Made by a program: the position numbers and the translations under genes. A model generated the notes under the pieces. That model was given only the letters and a program-made list of their open reading frames with translations. It did not search any database and was not told the origin of the DNA. Shown here in pieces: positions 36,285-48,785 of a stretch of 64,000 nt of DNA (the first letter of the stretch is position 1; each line of letters starts with the position of its first letter). The stretch lies in the NCBI GenBank assembly GCA_036937835.1, contig CM072860.1, forward strand, positions 7,147,001 through 7,211,000, given 5' to 3'. The DNA comes from Pampus argenteus. Taxonomy: Eukaryota; Chordata; Actinopteri; Scombriformes; Stromateidae.

Positions 36285-38742
36285 AGACTTTAGCTGTCTG
36301 ACTGTTAGCAGCTGCTGCTACCCCATAACCCTACTTAGACAGCTGTGCTGGGTCATCATTTCAAAGCCAAAACAAAGTTATCATGAGGTAGCCACAGTGG
36401 CTGGCTGTTAATGACTGAAGGGGTGTGTGGAAGTCAGGGAGGTCATGGAGATGAGGTGTGTGTCCTGTCTGCAGCTGAGGTATGACAGCGATCGCCTATT
36501 CAGAGTCTGAACCACCTCAGGCTGCACACATTAGCACTGGGATTCATATTTTCTCCATTCTGCTCCTGTAGTGTCTGATCACCCACTTGCACACGTTTGT
36601 TCCTCCCCTCTCTCCTCTATTGTTTATCGCAATTATCGCTCTCTTTCTATTTTCACCTCATTTTTTATGTGGGCTTTCCCCGACTACATCTTTGTCTTTT
36701 TCTCCAACGTCTCCCCTTGCTGTTTGGAAGCAGTGCAATAGCCCCTTCCAGCTACTAAAAAGTTCCTTAATTTCCTCTGCTGCGTTGCTGTATATGCATT
36801 ACTAGCCTGGACACTCTGGGACTCTCTCCCCATCTATGGACCTCCATTTACTCAACTCCAGCACCAAAAATTCAGCTGCATTTCCGAAGGGAAAGCTGCC
36901 CTATGTTGGTGCTCTGGATCTATTTGGGTGTGAGCTAGCCTCCGGCTGTGGAAACGGTATAAGACACACGAGAGCAGAAAATGGCTGAGTCGGCCTGTTC
37001 AACAGATGGCACAATCCTTGGAGCCAGTCCTACTCGCCACCCTACACAGTCGACACTGCAGCCCCCTCTCAAGAAAAAAACGCCAATCAGATCCCCTAGT
37101 AAAAACACACTACTGTTAATGTGGTAATGTGAAATATGTTGTTGCAACACATGTTTTTCACGTGAGACCTGTATGCTGCTGGGGGGAGGTAAAGGATAGC
37201 TGTGTTTCTCTGTTCAGTCTGTTGATTTGAATTCACTGTCATTGTTTTGTCTTTGGCCTTCTCTTTGTTGCTCTCTGTCTCTCTCTCTCTCGTTTTCTCC
37301 TTCACCCTGTCCCCCTCGCTCTTCAAATGCAGCCCATTTAATTTGTGTGGCAAATTGGGCTTGGCAATAGCTTGAAAGACGGGCATAATTGTCCCTGGTG
37401 AGCCAAGGGGACCGAGTGAGAGAGAGGAAGAGCAAGGGAAGCAACAAACAATTCCTCTGTGTTTTGCTTAACAGTGATGCAAAAAAAAAAAAAAAAAGTG
37501 TCAGAGGATGAGAGGAGCGCTGGAAGCATTTAACTTTACCTCGTCAGGGATGAAACACAGTAAAACTTGGGTGTAGGCTCAGGCACTAAATAACTTGGCT
37601 GTTCATTAACTTCATAGATTTCATGAGCCCAACACTGACATGAAGCAAAAACAAACCTGGTCTAAGAATGTCTCACACAGTGACTAAAAAGTTTCCTTTT
37701 CATTTTCTGATTGAGCTACTAAACTACTCCATCAAGCTGTAAGGTTTGTCCTGTATAACCAGTAGCAGCAACACTGCAAAAGTCAAAATTGCTGAATGTT
37801 TAATGTTGTTTTTTTTTTTTTTTGAAAAAGGATATCAAAAATGCCATATTGAAAAATATGCTAAATGAAAACATGCTGAGGTACAGCTGTAGGGAAAAAC
37901 TGGCTTACAGACACCCACACGCTTTCTTTCCCGACCAAAAGCACATGCAGTGTTGGACCATGTCAAACCCAGGGCCTAAAAGTGTTTTAATTGATTCCTC
38001 TCATTGCTCGTGGATGGCATGGTGAGTCCCTGTGAGCCAGCACGCTTCTGTTTAATGCTTCAGTTGGTATTGACAGACTCCTCCATCCTTTCCAAATGTT
38101 ATGTTAGAACCCAAACCTCATCTCTCTCTCTCTCTCAATCATACCTTATTTACAGGAGGGCCAGTACATACATACATACATGCACAACACTCATTGGCAT
38201 TTCATGTATGTGGTCTCCTTAGCCAGCGGTTTATTACATGGGATAAATCGCCATATTGCAGCACTTCACTTGAGCCACATTTGAACAGATGAGGAACAAC
38301 AACATATATAAACATAACGATTTATGTTTTCATGCTTACCATTGTTCCCTCATACCCTGAGTTAAAGTTGAACTCTCATCTGGTAAAATACTATATTTGT
38401 GCGAGGATCACATATGTTCACTGCAAGATATGTAGAGGCAAGTTATACATTTATGATCCAAGAGTGTCTGCTGCTCTGCCTGGTGTCATTTGGTTAACAT
38501 TACGACAGTAAACATTCCAACTGCATCTGTCAGTATCACAGTCAGTTATAGTATTTCATAGGTGGAATGTGACTGATCATAACTACAATTTGTTGAGTTG
38601 TTTCTCTGTCAGTTATGTAAAGAAAAAAAACAGCACACTATCATTCCAAGGAATATGAGAATATTGTTGCAAACTAAAAATAAAGCAACTGCAATACCAC
38701 CACATATAGATAAATGCATAAATCCTAAACACATGCACGTAT

Positions 38743-38743
<1 letters not shown>

Positions 38744-38780
<37 letters not shown>
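38744..38780. repeat. (CA)n microsatellite
   Basis: About 37 bases of uninterrupted CA. Confidence 0.95.
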
Positions 38781-38782
<2 letters not shown>

Positions 38783-38864
38783 AACAGGATCACCTTGCAG
38801 CAAGTCCGAGGGCTAATGATACTCTGTTCCCCAGATGACATCAGGCTGTAATATGTGTGTTTTA

Positions 38865-39010
38865 TGCATGCCTGGCCTAATATGAATTATTGTAAAATAG
38901 TGTTGCATTTGCATATGAGCTTCCGGGCTGTACTGGAATTAGCATTTTTACAACAGCTCAAATTAAATCCCTCTGCTTAATTTGCCTGCATGCTAATTTG
39001 ATTTAAATTG
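38865..39010. promoter_or_regulatory. Candidate enhancer block with POU octamer
   Basis: Contains octamer ATTTGCAT (38907-38914) followed by ATATG, plus TAATATGAATTATTG, GGAATTAGC, CTTAATTTGCC and GCTAATTTGATTTAAATTG. This is a dense run of homeodomain and POU type words in non-repetitive sequence. No conservation test was possible. Confidence 0.3.
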
Positions 39011-39139
39011 AGTCTATTCCGTTCCCTTCTACACTCATACCCACACGGCACAAAATACAAAGCATGCACATACACACACACACGTAAGAACACACAATAT
39101 GTACTCTTAAGAGCAGCAGCCTACATTTAACCCCCCACC

Positions 39140-39166
39140 CCCCTACACACACACACACACACACAG
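39140..39166. repeat. (CA)n run after a C-rich stretch
   Basis: CCCCCCACCCCCCTACACAC leading into about ten CA units. Confidence 0.85.
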
Positions 39167-41296
39167 CCTGGTGCACATTCAATTAGACACACAAATAAAC
39201 ACACGTTTATGACTTATAAAGCAAGAGGAGAACAGAACTTATAGCGGTTGTGACTCAACTTTGAATCGCTGTAATTCCCCCACTCCACCACCTCGTTCAT
39301 CATTCTGCCGGACACTACTCAAGTGGAAATCTCATTGTTGGCTCCACTCGCTCATTTCAAAACATGTCTTAGACAGAACATCTTTTAAAACCAGCATCAA
39401 AATCTACAAGAGAGCGAGTACGTATCATGTTCACACTTCAAATAAATGTGTAAAACACCTTTCGGCTGAGAGTGCCAGCACTTAATTACCATCTAGTTGT
39501 TTGGATGAAGACCTTGTGACAAGACTGGCAATCGGAGATAATACAATGTTATCAGTGCTATGCAAGATGTGTCTTGCTCGCAGGTTGAACTAAATGAGTA
39601 AAAAGTCATTATCATTTACTTTGGCTGAAAATGCCTCTACCAACTCCTTGTCAACAATGTGCTGTGCAATTATGTTCAAAGGTTGTATCAGGCCCATTAT
39701 TAACTCCATGAATGCCAATTTTCTGACAACTACGCCCAAGTGTATTATTTAAGGCCATTAGCCTCATCTATGGATTGCAGTGATTTTTGCCTCGCACTTA
39801 GACCACAGCATCACACAAAAGCCAAGCAATTTTCACTACACTCCTGACCCTCCCACTCTCAAGAAAAGCAGATAATCACATATCATATGGAGATATTGTA
39901 CAGGCCCAGATGCACGTAATTAAAGAGTAGCCCCCAGGCACTAATGCTATATCTAAGTGCACTTGTGTCTCCAAGACACATTGATTTGAAAATGGTGATG
40001 CAATTTAACCATGCTGTACCATTCATGTCTCAGAGTGGGACATATTGACAGGACTAAAACACCATAATCCTTGTTGTAAATCCATTGGAGTGGCAATCAA
40101 CAACGTCTCTAAATCCATATATTTGAGTACCTTCACATAAAATAAATGAGTCTATCATACTGTCAGATGGATTTAAATGGGCACCTCTGAGCATTTAAAG
40201 TGTCTAAAAACAATGGAGGACCATGCTGTGCATCAGACTGCATTTCTGTACATACACGGTCTCATTCTCACACACACACTTTCATACAAAGGGTACCTTG
40301 TAGCGTGCCTTTGAAGCTGGGATCAGCCAGTGAGTTGAGCTCAATGCCAGCTGTTTTGCATCTGCTGGGCTTACACCTGGCATGATTCTGGCCTTGCTGG
40401 CATATGTACTAAATCTGATCACCCGTCATATGGCGTGCCAGCGAACTGTATAACAATGCAGGTGTGTGGAGACATTGCCACAGTGACAGTGCAATTAATG
40501 GATTGATGCTGTAACTGCAGCAACGAGATTACTAGAGCAGTCAAGTCTGAAATACATTAGCGCTGCCTGCACAGATGATCTTTTACAGCAGTGTGTGGTC
40601 TGAAAAATGGACAGCCATATCATCTATAAAGCAATGTAAAGCTGGGAAGTCACATTAAAATTAGACTAGAAACTCAAAGGCTGTCCGACATCATGTTTAT
40701 GAGTTCCAATAATCAAAAGTATATTCATCAATTGGTACGAGGTCGCCATGTTTGTGCACCTGGTCTAAAATATTCTTCAAGTGGTGGAAACTGTCTGAAG
40801 GCCTTATTTGCAGAAAATGCAGTCTTCCAGTGGCAGCTTGTTTATCTCCTGTCTTAAGATTGAGTTATTAAGATATACATTTTGAAGTCAGACAGTGTTA
40901 ATTCTCACTAAAATTGTAACCATGGGCCTGCTATACTAGTGCAAAATCAATTAATGAGCTGTGATGGTATAGCAGGATGCCACACCTGCATTATATGATA
41001 CAAGTCCAAGAACAAATCTGTATTCTGCATACCATTAGCAAAACAGGTAAACTTAAAACTAAACGGGAGCCACGAAGTACAGTAGATGTAAAATATAGCA
41101 GCCTGCATCACACCAGGGTTGTCGTTCTATTGAGTTATTATCCTAAGTGCCAACTAGATATTATTGAATGCATGACTTTGTGTGTAGGAGTAAAATCATA
41201 CCTCCCTGGTTTGCTGTGTGTTAGGAAGATACTACCAGTATGAATATAAAAACATTTTTTGCATTCTTTGCTTCAGAATTCACGCTTACGTGTGCA

Positions 41297-41320
41297 TCTG
41301 TGTGTGTGTGTGTGTGTGGG
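41297..41320. repeat. (TG)n run
   Basis: Short TG microsatellite with degenerate GTGCATGTG flanks. Confidence 0.85.
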
Positions 41321-44300
41321 CGTGCATGTGTGCTCGTGTGGGTAACACCTGGCCCGAGGCCGGAGCTTTGGTTTCACTCCAGGGGTCCTATGAGTACGAC
41401 ACATTGCACTGATCTCAGCGCAGCACATTTGTGTGCCTGTGGGGTATGTTGAGATTCTGCAGTGGAGTTAATGGTCTAAACCATTCATCCCCATGGAGTG
41501 CCTCAGGGCAATCTCTCAGTCCCAGCCAGAAAGCTTACATCCCCACCTTCTTACCTACAGCACTCTTCAATGCTTGACGCAGATTGGGAATCTTTATGCC
41601 CTAAGCTCCTCCTGTCACACTTGATTTACATTCTGTGGAGTGATGGAGAGACTGGAGTGTTCAAAGTCCATCTTCGGAGAGCTGTCCTTCTCACCCAGTG
41701 CTTTCTCACACACTCCATCTGTCACTCTCTTCCGTCACTCCGCCTTCTCACTTGTTTGTTTGCTTGCTCACTCATTAACTCGCTCACACGCGCACTTATT
41801 CACAAACATTCGCCGACTGATACTCCCTCTTTGGCTTCTCTGAGCCACCAAGTGAGTCATGCCATTTGAGAAGCAGAGATTTATTGTGACACATAGCTTT
41901 AGTGTGGTTTATTAGTTATGGCAAATGAGAGTGAAAGCCTCCATTGAGAAATGAAAATGCTCTCACGCCACAGCCAGACCCATAGGCCTTTCCAGTTGAA
42001 ACTAAGCCAAGCGCTTGTTTCTAATGGTGCAGCGCTCTAAATGGCCATCCTATCACACCGTGGGACATGAAATATACATTCTCACATCCACTCACAATTA
42101 CCGAAGGGTCCCTGGACATTTATGAGGTGTTTATACAACATCCATCATAACATCCACAAACAGTCGGCTTCCCCTTAGCTTTAATACTCCCATGGTTCCG
42201 TCGTTTTAAGTCATTCATCATTCTCTCATTTACTAATTAATTACCACAATCCCCTCCATCACTTGAGTCATGATGGAGGATATTTCAAGTTAAGTGTAGA
42301 TAATTCATGTTCAACAGAGAGGTAGGGTGACACTGGAATCCTGAATGGTCATTTGCCTCGAAAAGGTAAGACCATATCTGGATTTGTTGACCACAGTTTC
42401 CCCCCCGCGCCTTTGAATCTTTAAGCCCCTGTGATGGCAAACACATAGTCTGACATATTTCAGCATAAACTTTTACTTTTTAAGTTTGATCTCACTCAAT
42501 CCTTACACAGTCATCCCTTAATCCATTCGCAATCTCTCCCTCAGTTTGATAGTACAAGAGAGCACATATGAAGGGGGGGTGGAGGGGAAGGCTGTTGAGC
42601 AGACTTGATGATGTCTGGATTTATGCCTACATGGATTTCTTTAAGTACACCTTCCAAATAAGATTTTCCCACTCTCTTCTTCGTGCCCCACGGAGAGAAG
42701 AAAAATAACACATGATCAGAGAGTCTCCCAGAGATCACCTTTCACCATTTCACCCTCCTCTTGGCTGTGGTTTCCTTCCAGTTGCGTTCATTCAAGGAGA
42801 GTTGTCCGCGGAAAGGAAAAGCTGTTTTGTCATCATGTCCCACAGGGGCAGCCATATTTGTGTCTTTGGCCAAATTATACCAACTTGGGTGGGAGGAGAA
42901 TGGGAACGCCCAGGACACATCGCTCAGTTAGCAGGTAGCAAAGTGCTACTGGTTAAACATGATGAAATGAGACGCTGTTTTTAAGTGTTCAGGTGACAAG
43001 CGATACTGCAAATTGCTTTCATTCTGTATTTGATTACAGGTTTCTCTCAAATCTCATTCCGTAGAAAACCTGCCTTTCCATGCACACAAAAAAAACAAAC
43101 AAATAAAAAAAAAGAAATATGGCATACACAATATCTGATATATACGCTTTCCTCAGGCAGACAGTTAGTATATGTGCACGTAGCAGCATGGTGAGTTATA
43201 CACATATTCATAGTCTAGATAGTATATTAAAATAGTACTGTTCTCCACAAACTCTTACAGTACACCTAATGGAACCAAGAGATGGATAATATGGCATATC
43301 TGTAATAATATGCTTTCACTCTCCATTACTGCCGAACACAACACCACTGATCAAATGGTCTGGAAACTCCCCTTTGAACTATTCTAAGAATAACCATATT
43401 CTGTGATGTTTGCCTCAGTAATGTGCTGTACGCACACATCATACAAACTGAACTACAGCCTTATTTACAGAGAAGGCAGATACAGTGCTTGCTAAGAGGC
43501 CTTCAAACATAATAATAATAAAAAAAAAGACTGACCAACAATCAGTGTGTTAACTGCCCCAGACATGGGATCTCAAAATACCATGCGACTCTTGAGAGAT
43601 TACAAGTAGGTAGATAGAAAAGAAAGCGAAACATGGGCGCGAAAGAGCTTAGATGGAGATTAATGAAAAGAATGGATGGATTGACTTTCAAAGGCATTCA
43701 AACAAGATGAGGTGATAGGAATAAGGGGAAGGGAAAGCTAATACGGGTAACAGGGATTTCTTTTATGTTTCTTCACTGCTTAGTCACAACTTTTTTTTTT
43801 TTTTTTGTAAAGCTCTATTTCCAAAAAAATAATCCTGAAGCCTCCAACTTTAATCCTACAGATACAAATGGGTTCTTGACATCGCATGGGACGATCGCAA
43901 TCTTTTTTTAAGGGTCTGAAATTTGGTATTGAAAGCCAAAGGTAAACAGATTACAGATAATCACATTTCAAGTTTCTTGTCATACACAATGAAAAAAAAG
44001 GCAACTTTTATCATTTAGATTTAACTTCATCCAAGTCCTATTAAAGCTGGCAGACTGCATGGCCACATGAATTAAGTGAGTTATCGATGTGCATAAAGGG
44101 AAGCATTTTGTCTGGTGGTACTACTGGGTCGTGGAATTATTATTACAGAAAATGGAAACTAAAGTATTAGGGCGACAAACTAAGCGAATAATGCAGGTTT
44201 GTAATGTGTGCTATAAAAGAAATAGTGAGGTGAAAATGCAATCTTATGTTAACATTGTAATCTATTGGAACAGATAGTAAGGCAATAAGCAGTCAAAATA

Positions 44301-45054
44301 AACCAGGTCCAGAGAACTTAGTAGTAATCAATTGGTTGCATAGTGACTAAAGTGATTCAGAGATGGAGACGGGAGTCACAATAATAGCAAACAAAAAAAG
44401 CAAAACTGAACCATGAGAGGGTATTCTTATCTCAAGATGACTGCTATCTCGTGGAAGACAGCCACTTTTGTTTTGCTATGCCTCATTGTCTGGCGTCTTT
44501 GAAATCCACAAGGGCCTGTTACACCGCATTCATTTTATTTCATCACTCAAACAAAGGCTTGACTGACATTATTTGAAATAGTTTGTTTCAGGTACAATGA
44601 GAGTAATTATTCATGCTGCATTGAGAACAGAAAGTGTACCCGAGCAGAAGTAAGCAATATTACTGCCAAGGATGGAATATAACAGCAAACGTTATTATTT
44701 TATTATTATTACATTTTTTTATGATTCATGGCCACATTATTCTACACCACTCTTGCACCATGCATAGGCTTTTTTTGAGCTTTACTAGTAAATTATAGTA
44801 AATAAATTATAAATTATATAAGGGTTTGAGTGGCACAACATATTCAGGTACAGTAGAGTTGCTGTTGAAAGGAGCTGTACCCGTGGTCATGCATGGAGGG
44901 AAGCATGTTCATGTTTACTGGAGCTTTGCTACTGTTTCCAGCTGCCACCTTTGTTTTTATTTTATTTTTTATTTTTATTTTCCTGTAGAAGGTTTCTCTG
45001 AAGGCAGATCTATCCACCCGGTCACTTCTCTACATCTGTACAAGATCTGGAAAT

Positions 45055-45215
45055 ATTGATTAAGTGATAATTAAATTGTCCACCCCAGCTTGATATGGAT
45101 TAATAATTGCCTGCTAATGCCCTCCTGACATTTTGCTGTATTGACTCAATACTGTTTGCAGCACTGCGCCGATAATTATGACGCTTGGCATTCTTCATTT
45201 TGTCCCTAATGAGAC
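45055..45215. promoter_or_regulatory. Candidate conserved non-coding element
   Basis: Non-repetitive block with many TAAT-core words (TTGATTAAGTGATAATTAAATTG in pieces, GGATTAATAATTGCC, GCTAATGCCC, GATAATTATGACG, CCCTAATGAG) and a CCAATC at the right edge. It looks like a homeodomain-dense enhancer. Conservation was not measured. Confidence 0.3.
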
Positions 45216-47976
45216 CAATCAGACTTGGCCTGACTTCTACCTAAGAATTAGAAAGGAGTGAAAGGAAGTGAAAAGGAAGGATAGATTTTCTCTTAGGAGC
45301 CATTACTCAGTGCTTTGGGCCTTATCAAGGAGATATTTCCTTGCTTTACAGGAATATTCTCTTATAATCCTCATTTCTTGATGTGTAATCAGTGCTTTGC
45401 CAGAATATGGATAACTGGAATATGACTAATCTCATACAACGTTGGGCCAAATCACGTTAAGAGGACATCTTCGGACAAACAACAGCCACTAGGAGTACTA
45501 TAAATACTGAGATGAGAAGGTGGTATGGGCATCGAGCCACATCACTGCGTCGACTTCCTCACTGCCATCTGTGAGTGTTCCTCCTCTGGCATTCTCACAA
45601 AGGCCTTTTGTGCATTTTCCCCCTTTGTCCTGTTTGCTAGGTTTAATTAGGTTATTTACTTGAGCTTCACCTCCCAGTGTTTCATTATAGTGGGCATTGC
45701 AGATAGGGCTTCACGCAGGGTAGGGGCAGATAAAAAGTTAGGACAAAAGATGATAAATGTCGCGAGTAGGGACAGAATGCAATCTGGCTGCCATGATGCA
45801 GAGATGCTCTAATGGCTTCCCAGCAAGAAAGGGGGAAGGCACTGTCGAGATGGCAATGTGATAAATGGTGCGGGGATGGCTATAAGGACTGTAGGCAAGA
45901 CAAAGAAAAAGAAAAGAGTCATGGAAGGAGGGGGAAAAAAAAAACCCCGAAGATGACCACAAAATGGAATCTAATTAATCTGGACTTGGTTCCCCCTCCT
46001 GACAAATTCAGTGCAGAAGAAGAAGGGGAAGGGAAATTGTTTTTTAGGGACGTGTTCAGGCGCCCACCCCCCTCCCTACCTCTCCGTTTTCCACCCAGGT
46101 TGAAGAGGCAAAGGGACGTATGGGTTCTGACAATGCTCCTGCACCTGTGGAATGATTAATGACAGCAAACTCGCCTTACGTGCTGCAGAGTGAAAATATC
46201 TGCTCCAAAAACATAGCAAGGAGGACACTGCAAAAATTTTACAGGCTCTGTAAGTGAAATGATTACTGAAAACCTTTTTGTTGCCACTAAATGCTAATTT
46301 TTTTTCTGTTCTATATTATATAGATTTATGTAGGTTACATTGTAACAATATCAATGTACTAATGCAGTAATGTTAATATGCATAATGGACAGAAAGAAAG
46401 CGTTAGAGGATGAGAAAAATATGGAAGGAGAAAGCCTCTCATACACAGGGATGAACGAGTGGATAATGCTGCATTAGTGCCAATATGCCAGATGCATTTT
46501 GAAGTGATGTCCATACTTTCTAAAGATGAAAGTAGGGGGGAAAAAGGGAACACAATGTCTTCCTGACTGCAGGTTGTGCTGCGCCAGGTAATTTGATGGA
46601 TGCAGTTTGTAATTTTGAATGTTAATCACAGACAGAGAGGACAGTGTGCACCCATATATTTCGTATTTGAATTCTACACGTGTCATCATTGAGACAGACT
46701 TTTCAAGCCATTAAAAAGGACACTAACCTGATGCTATGGACTCAACACTGTGACAAACTCAATCTCCACCTGTCTGAGCCTCAAGTTGAAAAAATCTGTC
46801 ACTTTGTGTCCTCTTTATATAGTGAAGTGCACTGGATTTCCTCGAATATTCATGGAGTTAACAATCATGCCAAGTCAATGCGCCAGCTCACTGTTTAACC
46901 TTTAATCTATGTGAGAAAAAGGATGGAGTCATTACTTACTGAGGTCCATAGTACCTTGTGGCATTATGTGGCAATGTCATTGGCTTTTTACTCCCTTACA
47001 GTCACTGCTCCACATTAAACGCCAATAGCCTAGCCATTACTCACAGTTGTCTTTTTGGATGAATCCAGATAACTATATAAAAGGAATTGCAGATAGATGA
47101 AGGTTTTTTGTATTTTTACAGATAAATCTCTGATTTATTATCACTATGACGTTCCCATCACAAATACAAAAAAAAACAACGCATTGTCTACACTTCAGTT
47201 AAATGTATTGTCTGTACAGTATTTCCATTTACATCCCTATGTACAGGATAAATATATAAAACACACACACATTCACTTGCCCAGTGGACTAGAGCCCATT
47301 ACTGCTGGCAAACATTTGCACTTGAGGCCGGCGCCATTGTGTACCCGCTCACTCTGTCAACTGAGGCTCAGTTTGGCGAAGGGTGAAAAGGACTAAGAAG
47401 AGAAGCGCAACCAACTCCGTCAGTCCAAAGGCCACATCTCCGGTCCCCAATAGTCTTGTTCCCTAAGGAGGCTCCTTATCTTTAGAAATCAACTCTTTTT
47501 TTATGCTCAGCCTCAGCAAAAATATGGCACAATATTCCATGAAATTGTTAATCAAAACACAGTTGGAAATATATAGTTATAGTGTAAATAAACTCTGGGA
47601 AGCATTTTATTAATCAATTTCATCACAACTGCTGTATGATTCTCATCTACAGTTCTGTTGAGTATTTAGCTCCCTTTTGTTTGGGTTCTCCTTTCAAATA
47701 TTCATCTTTCTTGCCGTAGCTTGTTTTGACAGATTTCCAGTCTGAACTGAACCAAAGTGGTGTATTTCCCACCCCAATCATGTTCACTTTAATCACCACC
47801 AATGAGATGCATATATTTCCAAGGTTAAAGCAGTTTCATGTTGGCTAATCACCACAAAAATGCAGGATTTCAGTAGGACGTTCAGACTATTTTCACAAAA
47901 GTTAAATGTTTAAGAACCGGCTCTGCGATATATCTTTTCTAACAGGTTGATGATGTACAAGGGATGTGAATACACT

Positions 47977-48092
47977 TTAAAGGGACAGTTCACTCCTAAA
48001 TAAATACATATTTCTCCTCCTACTTGTAGGCTTATTTATCCATATAGTTCATTTTGATGTGACTTGCACACCAACAAGATCTAGATGGATAA
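47977..48092 (+). repeat. Teleost interspersed repeat, 'TTAAAGGGACAGTTCAC' family (truncated)
   Basis: Starts TTAAAGGGACAGTTCACTCC, followed by AAATACATATTTCTCCTCCTACTTGTAGG, TTATTTATCCATATAG and TTTTGATGTGACTTGCA in order. This order of words is one I recognise from a very common percomorph fish repeat. The TTAA at the left edge would fit a piggyBac-type target, which is inference. The right part of the usual element is missing or too diverged to follow. Confidence 0.5.
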
Positions 48093-48539
48093 ATAGCAAT
48101 ACAAGCAATACAAACACCCACACACTGTAAACATATAGACACATCCTCTTTACACTTCTACTCATCTCTCAACGAATCACACCCACATCCACAAGAAGGA
48201 GACTTTTAGAAATGATCTGAAGCACTTAATTTCACTGGATTATTTTAATTATGTCCCCTGAGGGTTGTTGTTTTTTGCTCCTGGGGTGACATTGCACAGT
48301 TTGCTTCCATTGAAAACCCTCATTCACCACCCTGACCCTCATACCACCCAGCCTCATTTGTTTCCCATCCGTAACTCTTCAAAGACGTAGCCACACACAC
48401 ACGAGCTGAACTGTTTTCTTCAGGGGTTTGCAATTAAGAATTCAAAGACCTCAAAGTGTAATTGTCAATGATACTGCTATTCGGTTTGAGTATGCCAGAA
48501 TCTACTTACTGTATCCTCACAAATGGTAGATATTCGTGT

Positions 48540-48785
48540 TTATAGAGCGCTTATATAACACTACATGACACCATTCACACACACATTCATACACTGATGG
48601 CAGAGGCTACCAAGCAAGGTGCCAGCTGCTATCAAGGAGGAGCTAATCACTCACACACACTCACACATCAATGGCACAGCCATCGGGAGCAATATGGGCT
48701 TGAGTGTCTTGCCCAAGGACACTTGGACCTGCGGACTGGAGGCGCCAGGAATCAAACCACCGATCTTGCGATGAATGGCTGCTTT
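48540..48785 (-). mobile_element. tRNA-derived SINE, 5'-truncated, minus orientation
   Basis: Read on the minus strand it has a recognisable B box (GGTTTGATTCC, at 48748-48758), then CCTCCAGTCCGCAGGTCCAAGTGTCCTTGGGCAAGACACT in pieces, then GCTCCCGATGGCTGTGCCAT, a CA/TG-rich body and an AGCGCTCTATAAA tail. This is the layout of a common teleost tRNA-type SINE. The A-box end is missing, so the copy is truncated at its 5' end and should be transcriptionally dead. The family name is not assigned. Divergence suggests an old insertion. Confidence 0.65.

Noticed and set aside
38609..38803. Cys/Val-rich minus-strand frame
   Set aside because: It is the translation of a CA microsatellite.
41498..41869. 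123-codon plus-strand frame
   Set aside because: Ser/Leu/His-rich translation of C/T-rich intron, with no recognised motif.
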